From Duganella qianjiadongensis (GTDB lineage Bacteria; Pseudomonadota; Gammaproteobacteria; Burkholderiales; Burkholderiaceae_D), in contig NZ_WWCM01000002.1 in the NCBI RefSeq assembly GCF_009857915.1, forward strand, positions 434,001 to 498,000: DNA of 64,000 nt. The letters run 5' to 3'. The notes beneath the pieces were generated by a model. It was not told the DNA's origin. It saw only the letters and a program-made list of their open reading frames with translations, and did no database searches. This document shows positions 34,771 to 45,159 of this stretch, in pieces. Each line of letters begins with the position of its first letter. Position 1 is the first letter of the stretch. The position numbers and the translations under genes were made by a program.

Positions 34771-35589
34771 ATGCCATCGCCCACTATTTCCGTCGTCGTC
34801 ACCACCTATAACCGTCCCGATGCCCTGACTTGCGTCATCGAGGCCTGCTTTGCCCAGGACGATCAGAACTTCGAAATCATTATCGCTGATGACGGCTCCG
34901 GCCACAACACGCAGCAGGCCATCGCCGCCCTGCAGGCCCGCGCGCCCATGCCGCTGCGCCATGTGTGGCAGGAGGATCTGGGTTTCCGCGCCGCCCGCGC
35001 GCGCAATCTGGGCACGCTGGACGCCCGCGGCGACTATATCGTCTTCCTCGACGGCGACTGCGTACCGCAGCGCGATTTTATCAGCCAGCACCGCAAACTG
35101 GCGCAGCGCGGCTATCTGGTCTCGGGTAGCCGGATTCTGCTGAGCGAACAGGCCACCGCCCGCACCCTGCGCGAGCATATCGACCTGCAAAGCCTGACGC
35201 TGGCCCAGAAACTGGGCTGGCGCGCCCGTGGCGATACCAACAAGGTGCTGCAGCTGCTGGCCACCTGGCCCGACCTGTGGCGCACCAGCAAGCGGTTTAC
35301 CTGGCGCCGCATCAAGAGCTGCAATCTGGGCGTCTGGCGCAGCGATCTGGACATGGTCAACGGCTTCGACGAGAGCTTCCTCGGCTGGGGCCACGAAGAT
35401 TCCGATCTGGTGGTGCGCCTGTTCAATGCGGGGGTGATGCGCAAGGACGGGGCTTTCAGCACGGAGGTGTTCCACCTGTGGCACCGGGAAAACCAGCGCG
35501 ATCAGGAGACCAGCAACCGCAAAGTGGTGCTGCAGCGCGCCGTGGACCGCACCGTGGTGGCCGTGCAGGGGCTGCGCGAGCACGCCTGA
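34771..35589 (+). CDS. Family 2 glycosyltransferase
   Basis: A 272-residue GT-A enzyme. The N-terminal nucleotide-binding motif is ISVVVTTYNRPDALT, the DXD site is FLDGDCVPQ, and a galactosyltransferase-like C-terminal region has FDESFLGWGHEDSDL. It probably adds a sugar to the LPS core or O-antigen. The start is uncertain: ATG 34711 has GGAGGTGAG about 12 bases upstream but would add 20 residues before the conserved core; ATG 34771 begins right at the domain but lacks a ribosome binding site. Confidence 0.87.
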   Translation: MPSPTISVVVTTYNRPDALTCVIEACFAQDDQNFEIIIADDGSGHNTQQAIAALQARAPMPLRHVWQEDLGFRAARARNLGTLDARGDYIVFLDGDCVPQRDFISQHRKLAQRGYLVSGSRILLSEQATARTLREHIDLQSLTLAQKLGWRARGDTNKVLQLLATWPDLWRTSKRFTWRRIKSCNLGVWRSDLDMVNGFDESFLGWGHEDSDLVVRLFNAGVMRKDGAFSTEVFHLWHRENQRDQETSNRKVVLQRAVDRTVVAVQGLREHA

Positions 35590-35629
35590 AGCGCCGGCGC
35601 CCTGCGCGGATACGCCGGGAGCGCCCCGC

Positions 35630-36241
35630 TCAGCCTTCGCTTTCGAGCATGCTGATGCGCACCAGATCGGCCACGTTGTCCACCCCCAGCTTAGCCATCA
35701 GGCGGGCCTTGTGCACTTCCACCGTGCGCACGCTGATGCCCAGTTCGGGGCCGATATCGCGGTTATGCCGTCCCGTCACCACCAGCTTCATCACTTCGCG
35801 CTCGCGCGGCGTCAGCTCGCCGAGCAGGTGCACGCTGCGGTCACGCTGCTCCTGCGCCGTATGATGGCTGCGGGCCAGCTCCAGCGCTTCGTCGATGGCC
35901 GCAATCAGCTTGCCATCATCGAACGGTTTTTCCAGAAAATCGACCGCATTGGCGCGGAATGCTGCGCGCGCCATGCTGACATCGCCGTGCCCGCTCATGA
36001 TGATGATAGGCAGCGCGCAGCCGCGCTTTTGCAGCTCCTGCTGCAAGGCCAGACCATCCATGCCGGACATGCGGATATCGATCAGCAGGCAGCCGCGCCA
36101 GCCCGCCTGCCACGACTGCAGAAACGCTTCGCCGCTGGCGAACATGGCGGTGCGGTAGCCGCGCACGCCCAGTAGCAGGCCCAGCGCATCGCGCACTGCC
36201 GGGTCATCGTCGACGATAAAAATAGTTAGATCATGTTGCAT
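35630..36241 (-). CDS. FixJ-family response regulator
   Basis: A 203-residue two-component regulator. The receiver domain (residues 1-120) has the acidic pocket IVDDDP, phospho-acceptor Asp55 (LIDIRMSG), and Lys in EKPF. The LuxR-type helix-turn-helix (about 140-200) has LTPREREVMKLVVTGRHNRDIGPELGIS. It overlaps the kinase gene by 11 bp, so the two form a pair. Target genes are not visible. Confidence 0.92.
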   Translation of the reverse strand: MQHDLTIFIVDDDPAVRDALGLLLGVRGYRTAMFASGEAFLQSWQAGWRGCLLIDIRMSGMDGLALQQELQKRGCALPIIIMSGHGDVSMARAAFRANAVDFLEKPFDDGKLIAAIDEALELARSHHTAQEQRDRSVHLLGELTPREREVMKLVVTGRHNRDIGPELGISVRTVEVHKARLMAKLGVDNVADLVRISMLESEG

Positions 36242-37916
36242 TATTCACCTGCGTATTTACCTGCTCGCCAGACCGACGGTCATCAATCTGCGCACTCTGT
36301 GCCGGCGCTTGTACCGCCGGCCCTGTTTCCTGTTCGTCGGCACGCGCTAGTGGCAGAGCCAGCCTGAAAATACCATGTTGCGCCACTTCTGCCCACAGCG
36401 TGCCGCCGTGCGCTTCCATCATGGCGCGGCTCAGCACCAGCCCCAGCCCCAGTCCGCTCGCCTTGGACGAAACAAAAGGCTCGAACAGGCGCATGGCCTG
36501 CGCCGCCGAAATGCCTTTACCGCTATCTTCCACCGTCAGCTGCATGCTGCCATGGCGGCTGCGGCGCTGGCCCGCGATCTGGTTCACCGACAGTGTCACG
36601 TGACGCTGCCCGGCCGGTTGCTCCTGCACGGCTTCCATGGCATTGGCCAGCAGATTGCGCAGCACCAGTTCCAGCTGCAGCCGGTCAGCCTGTACCGCTA
36701 ATGCAGGCCCCGGCAATACCGTCAGCACCACCCCGTGCTCGCGCATAGTCCCGCTAAACTGCTGGCTGACCGTGGCCACCACCTGATCCATCTGCAGCAA
36801 TTCCAGCTTGATGGCGCCGGTGCGGAAAAAATCGCGCAGACGGCGCACCACATCGGCCGCACGGCCCGACTCGGCGATCATGCGCTGGATCGCCCCCTTC
36901 AGCACCGCGCCACCCTCGCCCCGTTCCAGAAGCAATTCGCATGCCTTGCCATAGGCGCCCAGTGCCGTCAGCGGCTGGTTCAATTCGTGCGCCAGCGCTG
37001 CCGCCATTTCACCGGCAGCAGCCAGCCGCAGCGTGCGTTTCAGCTCGTTCGACGCCTTGCGCAGCTCATCGACCGCAATGCCGATGGAAAAGCCCACCAG
37101 CGCCAGCACGGCATCGAGCATTTGCAGTTCGTGCACGGCAATGTCCACCGCGTGGTTCCATTTCACCAGCGCACCGATTGCTGCCTGCAGCGTAAACACC
37201 ATCAGCGCCGTACCATATAGCCCCTGGCGGAAGGCTGCCCAGATCACCGGCAGGAACAGGAAATAGAAGTGCTTGAATTCCGATGTGGCGATCGAACCGA
37301 ACACCAGAAACAGCACGCCTATCGTCAGTCCCAGATAACCCAGCGTCTCGGCACGCCACACGGTGGCAAACAGGCGCTGCCGCCCGGAGGAACTGGACAG
37401 CATCCAGAACAGCGGCATCGACACCAGTATCCCCACCACATCGCCTATGCCGAAGCGCAGCACGGCTTCGCTCCACTGCCCGAGCGGAATCAGCCCGCCC
37501 GCCCACAGCAGGGCGATATAGCCGAGGTCATTGAGCAGCACCCCCACCACCACAATCAGCACCCAGCGGAACAGACGGTCGCGGCTATCGAACACCCCGC
37601 CATCACCGAACTGGCGCCGCAGCATGGTACCCAGCAGGCCATAGCCGCAGGTCAGCCACAGCGAACTGATCAGCGTCAGCGCCCAGCCGGCCGGCAGGCC
37701 ACGCACCAGCAGCTCGCCGCCTATCAGCGCCACGCACCACGGCAGAGCAGCCTGCCAGCCGTAACGCAGCCAGAACACCAGCCCCAGCGCCGGATCGGGA
37801 TTCCACGGCGTGATGTTCAGGCCGTACAGCGGATCGACATAGGTAGCCCAGTCGAACAGCAGGTACAGCGCTATAAACGCCGGAAATTCCAGATAGCCGG
37901 GACGGATTTTTTGCAT
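36231..37916 (-). CDS. MASE1-type membrane sensor histidine kinase
   Basis: A 561-residue kinase. Residues 1-285 hold about eight to ten membrane helices of MASE1 type. The HisKA box is EMAAALAHELNQPLTALG with His310, and the ATPase domain (about 400-530) has DSGKGIS, FEPFVSSKASGLGLGL. Only short linkers lie between the membrane part and the kinase, so sensing is probably through the MASE1 region. It phosphorylates the overlapping FixJ-type regulator. The signal is unknown. Confidence 0.9.
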   Translation of the reverse strand: MQKIRPGYLEFPAFIALYLLFDWATYVDPLYGLNITPWNPDPALGLVFWLRYGWQAALPWCVALIGGELLVRGLPAGWALTLISSLWLTCGYGLLGTMLRRQFGDGGVFDSRDRLFRWVLIVVVGVLLNDLGYIALLWAGGLIPLGQWSEAVLRFGIGDVVGILVSMPLFWMLSSSSGRQRLFATVWRAETLGYLGLTIGVLFLVFGSIATSEFKHFYFLFLPVIWAAFRQGLYGTALMVFTLQAAIGALVKWNHAVDIAVHELQMLDAVLALVGFSIGIAVDELRKASNELKRTLRLAAAGEMAAALAHELNQPLTALGAYGKACELLLERGEGGAVLKGAIQRMIAESGRAADVVRRLRDFFRTGAIKLELLQMDQVVATVSQQFSGTMREHGVVLTVLPGPALAVQADRLQLELVLRNLLANAMEAVQEQPAGQRHVTLSVNQIAGQRRSRHGSMQLTVEDSGKGISAAQAMRLFEPFVSSKASGLGLGLVLSRAMMEAHGGTLWAEVAQHGIFRLALPLARADEQETGPAVQAPAQSAQIDDRRSGEQVNTQVNNAT

Positions 37917-38080
37917 ACAGGGTTTATGTATCGTTTTGTAGCATTATGCATGCTCTGGTTGCAATAATCACTGCTTTTTTTCCTACGTGTTTCCCTTATA
38001 TTTCAAGAGGTTTACGTCTTACGGAGGCTATTTTCCCAGACCAGCATTATTAAGGGAAAAGCGTAGTCCTTTACACCAAT

Positions 38081-38108
38081 TTACATTGCGTTACATAGCA
38101 CGTATGAT
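38081..38108 (+). promoter_or_regulatory. Candidate sigma-70 promoter of the virK gene
   Basis: TTACAT (38081-38086) and TATGAT (38103-38108) are spaced 16 bp apart and lie about 35 bp before the start codon. Both hexamers are near consensus and the region is AT-rich in an otherwise GC-rich context. Confidence 0.45.
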
Positions 38109-38142
38109 AGAGGATTAAATAAAGTGCAATGAAAGTTTCCCG

Positions 38143-39117
38143 ATGCCTAACTCCATATCTCTCCGGTCCGGCGTAACCGGCTTCCGTGGCCTGAAACGGC
38201 TGCGCGAGTCGCTGAAACTTTCCGTGCGCGGCCTGTGGCATCAGGAAGCTACCGGCGCATGGCTGGGCTTTCTCAATTCGCACCCGCTGTTTCTGGAGCT
38301 GGTGCGTGCCCGCCCGCGTCTGCTGTACAAAATCTACCGCCCTTATCTGAGTAATACCGCCAGCTGCCAGCAGCGCGTCAGCCTGATGCAGCAGCATTAC
38401 GGCTTCATCTTCCGTCAGGGCCTGGGCCCGCTGACCGTGCGCGCGGCCCGCGCTCCCGTGCTGCTGGGGACGATTAGCGGCAAAACCGGCCTGCCCTACC
38501 ATATCCAGCTGCGCGCCATCGAACCGATGGAACGCGAAGGCGAGCTGGTACTGCAACTGCTGCAAGGCGAAGCGCTGGTCTATAGCTGCGCCTTCTCCTT
38601 CCTGCAAGGCACGCGCGGCATGCAGCTGGGCGTAGGCTGCATGCAGGGTCCGAAAGGCGAACAGGGCCTGCAGCTGATCAAGGACGCCACGCGCGAATTG
38701 CACGGTCTGCGTCCCAAAAACCTGATGATCAAACTGCTGAGCCAGATCGGCCACGACCACGGCTGCGTGGAAATGCGTCTGGTCAGCAATGCCAATCGCG
38801 TGGTCCAGAGCGCCACCCGTCAGGGCAAGGTACATGCCGACTACGACGCCCTGTGGCAGGAACTGGAAGCGGCGCGCCGCAGCGACGGCGACTACCGCCT
38901 GCCCTGCGCGGCCATCAGCGCACCCGATCTGGCCGCGATCGCCTCCAAAAAGCGTTCGGAAGCGCGCAAGCGCCACGAAACCCTGCTCGAACTGGCGCTG
39001 CACATCCGCCACAGCCTGCATGCGCCACGCTTCGAAGCCGTGCCGGGCACGCTGGGCCAGCACTATCCCGTCAAACCGGCACCGCAACTGCTGGACGACG
39101 AACTGGCACTGGCTTAA
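38143..39117 (+). CDS. VirK/YbjX-family (DUF535) protein
   Basis: A 324-residue DUF535 protein. Motifs of the family: YRPYLSNTASCQQRVSLMQQHY near residue 65, GMQLGVGCMQGP and LRPKNLMIKLL mid-protein, and YDALWQELEAARRSDGDY toward the end. Relatives (VirK, YbjX) are tied to envelope stress, polymyxin resistance and virulence factor export without a defined reaction. No signal peptide. It is divergent from the sensor kinase gene. Confidence 0.85.
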   Translation: MPNSISLRSGVTGFRGLKRLRESLKLSVRGLWHQEATGAWLGFLNSHPLFLELVRARPRLLYKIYRPYLSNTASCQQRVSLMQQHYGFIFRQGLGPLTVRAARAPVLLGTISGKTGLPYHIQLRAIEPMEREGELVLQLLQGEALVYSCAFSFLQGTRGMQLGVGCMQGPKGEQGLQLIKDATRELHGLRPKNLMIKLLSQIGHDHGCVEMRLVSNANRVVQSATRQGKVHADYDALWQELEAARRSDGDYRLPCAAISAPDLAAIASKKRSEARKRHETLLELALHIRHSLHAPRFEAVPGTLGQHYPVKPAPQLLDDELALA

Positions 39118-39127
39118 CAGCGCTGCG

Positions 39128-39157
39128 CCCTTGCTGCCTGCAGTGCCGCAGCAAGGG
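39128..39157. repeat. Perfect hairpin between convergent virK and dnaE genes
   Basis: CCCTTGCTGC (39128-39137) and GCAGCAAGGG (39148-39157) form a 10-bp perfect stem with a 10-nt loop. There is no T-tract on either strand, so it may be a factor-dependent terminator or 3' barrier. Confidence 0.55.
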
Positions 39158-39169
39158 TCACGCCGCCGG

Positions 39170-42100
39170 CTAGTATTCGATCGTCACTTCGCTGGCGCCC
39201 AGCACCTGCTGTAGCGCCAGTTGCAGCTCATCCGACGGCGCCACACGCCAGCCTTCGCCCAGCTGCAGCACGCAGCTTACCCCTTGCGGCATCACCCGTA
39301 ACGACACCGGCAGACCATCGGCCTGACGGTGCGGCGTCAGCAGCTCGGCCATCTTGCGCGCATCGATCGTCGCCGGCAGGGCCATGCCCAGCTGCTTGCC
39401 GTAGTTGACCCGCGCCGTGATGATGTCGAATACCCGCTCGGCCGAAATCCGCAAGCCGCCATTGAAACGGTCTTCCGACACCTTGCCCACCACGGCGAGG
39501 AATTCGTCTTCGCGGAACATGTGCTTGTTCTCTTCGAACACCTCGCTGTACACGGTTACTTCCACCACCGAGGTCTTGTCGTCGAGCGTAACGATCAGGA
39601 TCTTGCCGCGCTGGGTCATCTGCGGCCGCACGCCCGTAATCACGCCGCACAGCATGCGCGGCTCGCGCGACGGTTCCAGTTCGGACAGCTTGGTGCGGCA
39701 GAAGCGCCGCGCTTCCGGCGCAAACGAATCGAACATATGGCCGGACAGGTAGAAGCCCAGCGCGATCTTTTCTTCGGCCAGCTTCTGCCGGTCGGTGAAC
39801 GGCGCCGTCTTGACATACTCCGGCGGCGCCACCAGATCGCTATCGTCACCGCCGAACAGGCTGACCTGATTGGCGGCGCGGGCTTCCTGCTCGGCGCATT
39901 CCATGGCAAAGCCGACCGATGCCAGCAGTACGGCACGGTCCACCTTCAGGCAGTCGAACGCGCCCGAACGGATCAGCGATTCGATGGTGCGGCGGTTGAT
40001 CTGCTTCTTGTCCACCCGCTTGCAGAAATCGAACAGGCTGGTGAACGGGCCGCCCGCTTTACGCGCCGCGATGATGGCTTCGATGGCGTTCTGGCCCGAG
40101 CCTTTGACGGCACCCAGACCGTAGCGGATATGGGTGACTTTCTTGCCCGTCACGGAAGGCGCCTCGCCCTCCGGCGTGAAGCGGTAATCCGAGTGATTGA
40201 TATCGGGCGGCAGGATGGTCAGGCCGCAGATATCGATGGCGTCTTCCACCAGGATCTTGACCTTCTCCGTATCGTCCATGGCCAGCGACATATTGGCTGC
40301 CATGAAGGCGGCCGGATGGTGCGCCTTCAGATAGGCCGTGTGATACGACAGCAGCGCGTAGGCAGCAGCGTGCGACTTGTTGAAGCCGTAGCCCGCGAAC
40401 TTTTCCATCAGGTCGAAAATCTCGTCGGCCTTTTCTTCCGACAGGCCGTCCTTGGCCGCACCGGCGCGGAAAATGGCGCGGTGTTCGGCCATCTCTTCGG
40501 CTTTTTTCTTACCCATGGCCCGGCGCAGCATGTCGGCGCCGCCCAGCGAGTAGCCGCCCACGATCTGCGCCATCTGCATCACCTGCTCCTGATACACCAT
40601 GATGCCGTAGGTTTCCGACAGAATCGATTCGGTACGGGGATCGGGATAATCGAACTTCTCGCCGTGCTTACGTTTGCAGAAGTCGGGAATCAGGTCCATC
40701 GGGCCCGGACGGTAGAGCGCCACCAGCGCGATAATGTCCTCGAAACGGTCGGGCCGCGCATCTTTCAGCATGCCCTGCATGCCGCGCGATTCCAGCTGGA
40801 ACACGGCCACCGTTTTAGCCTTGGTCAGCAGCTCGTAGGACGGGCGGTCGTTCAGCGGCAGCCTGGCCAGATCGAAATCCGCCTCGGCCGGATCGAGGTC
40901 CTTGATGTAGCGGACCGCGCGGTCCAGAATGGTCAGCGTGGTCAGGCCTAAAAAGTCGAACTTCACCAGACCGACCGCTTCCACGTCGTCCTTGTCGTAC
41001 TGCGACACCACGCCGGTATCGCCGGACTGGGTGTACAGCGGGCAGAAGTCGGTCAGCTTGCCCGGCGCGATCAGCACACCACCGGCGTGCATGCCGATGT
41101 TACGGGTAATGCCTTCTACCTGCTGGGCCAGATCGAGCAGCTGGGCCACTTCTTCCTCGTTCTGCTGGCGCTCCTTGAGCATGGGCTCTTCTTCGATCGC
41201 ATCGGCAATCGACACGGGCTTGCCCGGCTTGAACGGAATCAGCTTGGAGACGCCGTCGCAGAAGTTATAGCCGAAGTCCATCACGCGGCCCACGTCGCGG
41301 ATCGCGCCCTTGGCCGCCATGGTACCGAAGGTGGCGATCTGCGACACGGCATCGCGGCCGTACAGGTCCTTGACGTGCTGGATCACCAGCTCGCGCTTTT
41401 CCTGACAGAAGTCGATATCGAAGTCGGGCATGGAAACCCGTTCCGGATTCAGGAAACGTTCGAACAGCAGATTGTATTTGAGCGGATCCAGATCGGTAAT
41501 CTTGAGCGCATACGCCACCAGCGAACCGGCACCGGAACCCCGCCCGGGGCCGATAGGCACGCCGTTGTTCTTGCCCCACTGGATAAACTCGGCCACGATC
41601 AGGAAGTAGCCGGGGAACTTCATCTTGATGATGGTGTTGTTCTCGAACTCCAGCCGCGCCTCGTAGCGCGGGCGCTCCTGCTCGCGTCTGACGGGATCGG
41701 GAAACAGATGCAGCAGGCGCTCTTCCAGCCCTTTCCTGGTTTCGGCCACCAGAAATTCATCGATGGTCATGCCGGGGGTAGGGAAGTTAGGCAGTTGCGG
41801 CTTGCCCAGCGTGAGCGTCAGGTTGCAGCGCTTGGCGATTTCCACCGAGTTCTGCAAAGCTGCCGGCAGATCGGCAAACAGCTCGCGCATTTCCGCCTGC
41901 GACAGGAAGCGCATCTGCTCGTTGAACTTGCGCACCCGCTTGGCATTGGCCAGCAGCTCGCCTTCGGCGATACATGTACGCGCTTCGTGCGCAATGAATT
42001 CTTCCGCCTTGAGGAACTGCACGGGATGGGTGGCCACCACGGGCAGGCCCAGTTTGGACGCCAGCGCCACCGAATGGCGCACCTGCGATTCCTGATTGGG

Positions 42101-42721
42101 CTGGCCGGCGCGCTGGATCTCGATATAGAAATGGCTGGGGAATATGCTGGCCCATTTCTGCGCCAGCTGTTCGGCCAGCGCCGGATTGCCGTTTTCAATC
42201 GCCATGCCGATGTCGCCGAAGTGGGCGCCGGACAGGGCGATCAGGCCGTTGGCCGGGTTATCGTCGGGCAGTAGCGGATAACTCTGCTGCGTCAGTTCCT
42301 GCAGCCATTCCGTGCGGATTTCGGCGCGGCCGCGGTGCTGATTGGTCAGCCAGGCTTTGGACAGCAGTTCGCACAGCTGCAGATAGCCCATGCGGTTTTT
42401 CGCGAACAGCATCAGGCGCGAAGGCTTGTCGCGGTTCTCGTCATTGCTGATCCAGCAGTCCACCCCGACCACAGGCTTGATGCCCTTGCCGCGCGCCGCC
42501 TTATAGAACTTGACCATGCCGAACATATTGGCCAGATCCGTCACTGCCAGCGCGGCCTGCTTGTCCTTGGCCGCCGTGCTCACCAGATCGTCGATGCGCA
42601 CCAGTCCATCGACGATGGAATACTCGGAGTGCACGCGCAGGTGGACGAAATCCGGGCCGGTGGGCAAGGCTGCCGGGGCGGAATCGGCGGAGGTTGCTGC
42701 TGGGTCTACTACCATGGTCAT
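39170..42721 (-). CDS. dnaE: DNA polymerase III subunit alpha
   Basis: A 1183-residue replicative polymerase of the DnaE1 type. The PHP domain opens [16 protein letters not shown] (residue ~25), the C-family palm has [14 protein letters not shown] and [13 protein letters not shown] with catalytic aspartates, and the finger region has [17 protein letters not shown]-terminal helix-hairpin-helix and OB domains follow ([18 protein letters not shown]). A short Ala/Pro-rich N-terminal extension precedes the PHP domain. Two ATGs (42721, 42715) are possible starts. Confidence 0.96.
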   Translation of the reverse strand: MTMVVDPAATSADSAPAALPTGPDFVHLRVHSEYSIVDGLVRIDDLVSTAAKDKQAALAVTDLANMFGMVKFYKAARGKGIKPVVGVDCWISNDENRDKPSRLMLFAKNRMGYLQLCELLSKAWLTNQHRGRAEIRTEWLQELTQQSYPLLPDDNPANGLIALSGAHFGDIGMAIENGNPALAEQLAQKWASIFPSHFYIEIQRAGQPNQESQVRHSVALASKLGLPVVATHPVQFLKAEEFIAHEARTCIAEGELLANAKRVRKFNEQMRFLSQAEMRELFADLPAALQNSVEIAKRCNLTLTLGKPQLPNFPTPGMTIDEFLVAETRKGLEERLLHLFPDPVRREQERPRYEARLEFENNTIIKMKFPGYFLIVAEFIQWGKNNGVPIGPGRGSGAGSLVAYALKITDLDPLKYNLLFERFLNPERVSMPDFDIDFCQEKRELVIQHVKDLYGRDAVSQIATFGTMAAKGAIRDVGRVMDFGYNFCDGVSKLIPFKPGKPVSIADAIEEEPMLKERQQNEEEVAQLLDLAQQVEGITRNIGMHAGGVLIAPGKLTDFCPLYTQSGDTGVVSQYDKDDVEAVGLVKFDFLGLTTLTILDRAVRYIKDLDPAEADFDLARLPLNDRPSYELLTKAKTVAVFQLESRGMQGMLKDARPDRFEDIIALVALYRPGPMDLIPDFCKRKHGEKFDYPDPRTESILSETYGIMVYQEQVMQMAQIVGGYSLGGADMLRRAMGKKKAEEMAEHRAIFRAGAAKDGLSEEKADEIFDLMEKFAGYGFNKSHAAAYALLSYHTAYLKAHHPAAFMAANMSLAMDDTEKVKILVEDAIDICGLTILPPDINHSDYRFTPEGEAPSVTGKKVTHIRYGLGAVKGSGQNAIEAIIAARKAGGPFTSLFDFCKRVDKKQINRRTIESLIRSGAFDCLKVDRAVLLASVGFAMECAEQEARAANQVSLFGGDDSDLVAPPEYVKTAPFTDRQKLAEEKIALGFYLSGHMFDSFAPEARRFCRTKLSELEPSREPRMLCGVITGVRPQMTQRGKILIVTLDDKTSVVEVTVYSEVFEENKHMFREDEFLAVVGKVSEDRFNGGLRISAERVFDIITARVNYGKQLGMALPATIDARKMAELLTPHRQADGLPVSLRVMPQGVSCVLQLGEGWRVAPSDELQLALQQVLGASEVTIEY

Positions 42722-42919
42722 ATGCTGCTCGATGCGGGTTCAATATCCTCCTATTCTACCGTGCGGGACGGCCACTCCGGAAATCAACTAGCATACGTAG
42801 CGCGCACTGATGTTGTAGAAAATATAATTCTGTGTTACGCCCCGCTGGGCGCGAAAAAACCGCAGACGGTCAAGCTTGCGTATAATGTCGTCTCCCAAAA
42901 TTTTTTGATCTGGATCATC

Positions 42920-43807
42920 ATGCACGCTAATACTGCTTTACAAGCTGAAGCGCATGCCGCCGCAACTGCCGCCGCTGCCGCTCACGTCAACATCGCCGCT
43001 TACAAATTCGTCACCTTTGACGATACGGAAGCCAAACGCCCCGAATATCAGGCCATTTGCCAGCGTTTAGGCCTGAAAGGCACGATACTGCTGACCCCGG
43101 AAGGCATCAATATGTTCCTCTCCGGCCCGCGCGCCCACATCGACGAATTCCTCGCCTGGGTGCGCAGCGACGCCCGTTTTGCCGATCTGGAAGTCAAGGA
43201 AAGTTTCTCGAACGAGCAATCACACAAGCGCATGCTGGTCAAGCTCAAAAAAGAAATCATCACCATGCGCATGCCGCTGATTAAGCCGGAAGAAGGCCGC
43301 GCGCCGTTCGTCGAGGCGGCTACGCTCAAGCGCTGGCTGGACAACGGCGTCGACGACAAGGGCCAGCCGGTGGTGATGGTGGATACCCGCAACGATTTCG
43401 AAGTGGATGTGGGCACCTTCAACAATACGGTCGATTACCGCATCAGGAAGTTCACCGAGTTCCCCGAAGTGATCGCCGCGCACAAGGAAGACTTCACCGG
43501 CAAGACCGTGGTGACCTTCTGCACGGGTGGCATCCGCTGCGAAAAAGCCGCCATCCACATGCAGAACATCGGCTATCAGGATGTGTATCAGCTCGAAGGC
43601 GGCATCCTCAAGTATTTCGAGGAAGTGGGCGGCGACCATTACACGGGCGACTGCTTCGTGTTCGACTATCGTACGGCGCTCAATCCCAAGCTGGAACCGA
43701 CTGAGACCGCCCAGTGCTTCAACTGCCGCGCCGTAGTGACGCCACGCCAGCAACTGGCGCCTGAATTTGTCGAAGGCAAATCCTGCCCGCACTGCTACGG
43801 CAAATAA
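42920..43807 (+). CDS. trhO: tRNA uridine(34) hydroxylase TrhO (rhodanese family)
   Basis: A 295-residue TrhO/YceA protein that makes 5-hydroxyuridine at tRNA position 34. An N-terminal Ala-rich extension (residues 6-22) precedes the family domain ([17 protein letters not shown]). The rhodanese loop has catalytic Cys in [12 protein letters not shown]. The C-terminus has a Cys-rich zinc end, CFNCRAV and CPHCYGK. A TATAAT box lies about 35 bp upstream of the ATG. A decayed copy of the last 40 bp of this gene occurs at 46455-46494. Confidence 0.93.
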   Translation: MHANTALQAEAHAAATAAAAAHVNIAAYKFVTFDDTEAKRPEYQAICQRLGLKGTILLTPEGINMFLSGPRAHIDEFLAWVRSDARFADLEVKESFSNEQSHKRMLVKLKKEIITMRMPLIKPEEGRAPFVEAATLKRWLDNGVDDKGQPVVMVDTRNDFEVDVGTFNNTVDYRIRKFTEFPEVIAAHKEDFTGKTVVTFCTGGIRCEKAAIHMQNIGYQDVYQLEGGILKYFEEVGGDHYTGDCFVFDYRTALNPKLEPTETAQCFNCRAVVTPRQQLAPEFVEGKSCPHCYGK

Positions 43808-43809
43808 GC
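43770..43809 (+). repeat. Left copy of the trhO 3'-end direct repeat
   Basis: The last ~13 codons and stop of trhO (from TCGAAGG to TAAGC) recur at 46455-46494 with 37 of 40 bases identical, in the same orientation. The two copies bracket the toxin-antitoxin and BPSL0067 genes, as would attachment-site repeats of an insertion into the trhO 3' end. Confidence 0.75.
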
Positions 43810-43875
43810 TCCCGACCGCAAGGACCGCGAATACGGCAGGTCCAATCAGGCTTTCTCCCCAAATCCAAAGTAGTA

Positions 43876-43908
43876 ACATCCCTACATTCAGCAAACATGT
43901 AGGGATGT
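43876..43908. promoter_or_regulatory. Perfect 12-bp inverted repeat upstream of the Phd/VapC operon
   Basis: ACATCCCTACAT (43876-43887) and ATGTAGGGATGT (43897-43908) are exact inverse complements separated by 9 bp, and end four bases before the antitoxin ATG. This is the expected place and form of an autoregulatory operator bound by the antitoxin or the complex. Confidence 0.65.
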
Positions 43909-43912
43909 CGTC

Positions 43913-44167
43913 ATGGTCATTACTACCATTACTAGTCGGGAATTCAATCAGCAGGCAAGCGAAGCCAAACGGGCAGCCAACAAAGGGCCGGTATTCATCA
44001 CCGATCGAGGTCGTCCAGCCCATGTATTGATGAGCTTCGAAGAATATCAGCGCCTTACCAAGCAAAGACGCAATATTGCCGATGCTCTGGCAATGCCGGG
44101 GCTTGCCGACATCGAATTTGATCCGCCACGTGCAAACATTGAAATCCAGCCGGCAGATCTCTCATGA
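43913..44167 (+). CDS. Phd/YefM-family antitoxin
   Basis: An 84-residue antitoxin. The N-terminal Phd/YefM fold (VITTITSREFNQQASEAKRA, then GPVFITDRGRPAHVLMSFEEY) binds DNA; the C-terminal acidic tail (residues 60-84) would wrap the toxin. The stop overlaps the toxin start (ATGA). A perfect inverted repeat lies just upstream and is the likely operator. Confidence 0.88.
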   Translation: MVITTITSREFNQQASEAKRAANKGPVFITDRGRPAHVLMSFEEYQRLTKQRRNIADALAMPGLADIEFDPPRANIEIQPADLS

Positions 44168-44583
44168 TGTTTATTCTCGATACCAACGTGGTATCCGAAC
44201 TACGCAAAGTGCGACACGGCCAAGCCGATAAAAACGTCACAGCCTGGGCGAGTAGCGTGGAAGCCACCGACCTTTTCGTATCAGTGATTACCATCATGGA
44301 GCTTGAGCTAGGCGTTTTGACTATCGAAAGAAAAGATCCAGTTCAGGGAGCCATGTTACGGACCTGGCTGGCCCAGCACGTTCTACCTGAGTTTGCCAAA
44401 CGCACCCTGCCGATTGATAGCGTGGTAGCACAACGCTGCGCCAAATTGCATGTACCCGACAAACGTGGCGAACGCGACGCACTGATTGCTGCCACGGCAC
44501 TGGTGCATGGCATGACACTGGTCACTCGCAGCATTGCCGATTTCATCGGTACCGGCGTGACGCTGATCAATCCATGGGAGTAG
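44164..44583 (+). CDS. vapC: VapC-type PIN-domain toxin
   Basis: A 139-residue PIN-domain ribonuclease. The acidic metal-binding residues are present: Asp6 (ILDTNVVSE), Glu46 (IMELELG), Asp105 (RGERDALIAA) and Asp126 (SIADF). VapC toxins cleave tRNA or rRNA and stop growth when the antitoxin is lost. Intact by sequence. It is convergent with the RelE gene 53 bp away. Confidence 0.9.
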   Translation: MMFILDTNVVSELRKVRHGQADKNVTAWASSVEATDLFVSVITIMELELGVLTIERKDPVQGAMLRTWLAQHVLPEFAKRTLPIDSVVAQRCAKLHVPDKRGERDALIAATALVHGMTLVTRSIADFIGTGVTLINPWE

Positions 44584-44636
44584 TCTTCAATCTCAACGAA
44601 ACTACCCAGATAGCTGTGAGCAAGCCAGCCAGCTTA

Positions 44637-44924
44637 TCAGCCCAGTCGGTCTTTCGCGCCAAGGTAAGCAAGGTTGCGTTCTCGCTTGCCGACAGCAATC
44701 ACCGTCACGTACAGCACCTCATCTTCAACCCGGTAGACCAAGCGGTATCCTGCTGCCTTGAGTTTTATCTTGTAAAAATCAGCCATGCCATGTAAAGCGG
44801 CACTCGGCACCCGTGGTTGCTCTAGTCGCTCGGCTAATTTCTTCTTAAATGGTTCCCTCACACTAGCATCTAGCTTCTGCCACTCAGCCCAAGCCAGCTT
44901 ATGGAAGCGTAATTTAAAGCGCAT
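44637..44924 (-). CDS. RelE/ParE-superfamily toxin
   Basis: A 95-residue toxin of the RelE fold. The start is MRFKLRFHKLAWAEWQKLD; the core has FYKIKLKAAGYRLVYRVEDE, and the C-terminal VIAVGKRERNLAY supplies basic residues of the RelE active site. RelE cleaves mRNA in the ribosomal A site. It overlaps its antitoxin gene by 11 bp, antitoxin first. Confidence 0.9.
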   Translation of the reverse strand: MRFKLRFHKLAWAEWQKLDASVREPFKKKLAERLEQPRVPSAALHGMADFYKIKLKAAGYRLVYRVEDEVLYVTVIAVGKRERNLAYLGAKDRLG

Positions 44925-45159
44925 TCAGCGCCACATCGACAAACGGACCGCTGGCACGTTCACGCACCAGCTTGGCATCTTCTAGATCCTCCATCCGTGC
45001 AATCAGCATCTCGTAGTAATCGGCCGATAGCAGGTATGCCTCAGGCCGATTGTGATTAAGCACGGCGACCGGCGTGTTTTCCATTTCCTTGAGGATATTG
45101 GCATAGTTACGCTTTAGCTCCGTAACACTCACGGTAATACTGGCCAGCAATGTATCCAT
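44914..45159 (-). CDS. Phd/YefM-family antitoxin of the RelE pair
   Basis: An 81-residue antitoxin with the Phd/YefM pattern SVTELKRNYANILKEMENTP, VAVLNHNRPEAYLLS, and an acidic helix toward the end. I chose the second ATG (45159): AGGAA lies eight bases upstream of it and directly against the first ATG (45165). It binds and neutralises the RelE protein and probably represses the operon. Confidence 0.87.
   Translation of the reverse strand: MDTLLASITVSVTELKRNYANILKEMENTPVAVLNHNRPEAYLLSADYYEMLIARMEDLEDAKLVRERASGPFVDVALNAL

Noticed and set aside
39329..40951. A 540-codon frame antisense to dnaE
   Set aside because: Shadow of the polymerase gene; biased to His, Arg and Gln and without start signals.
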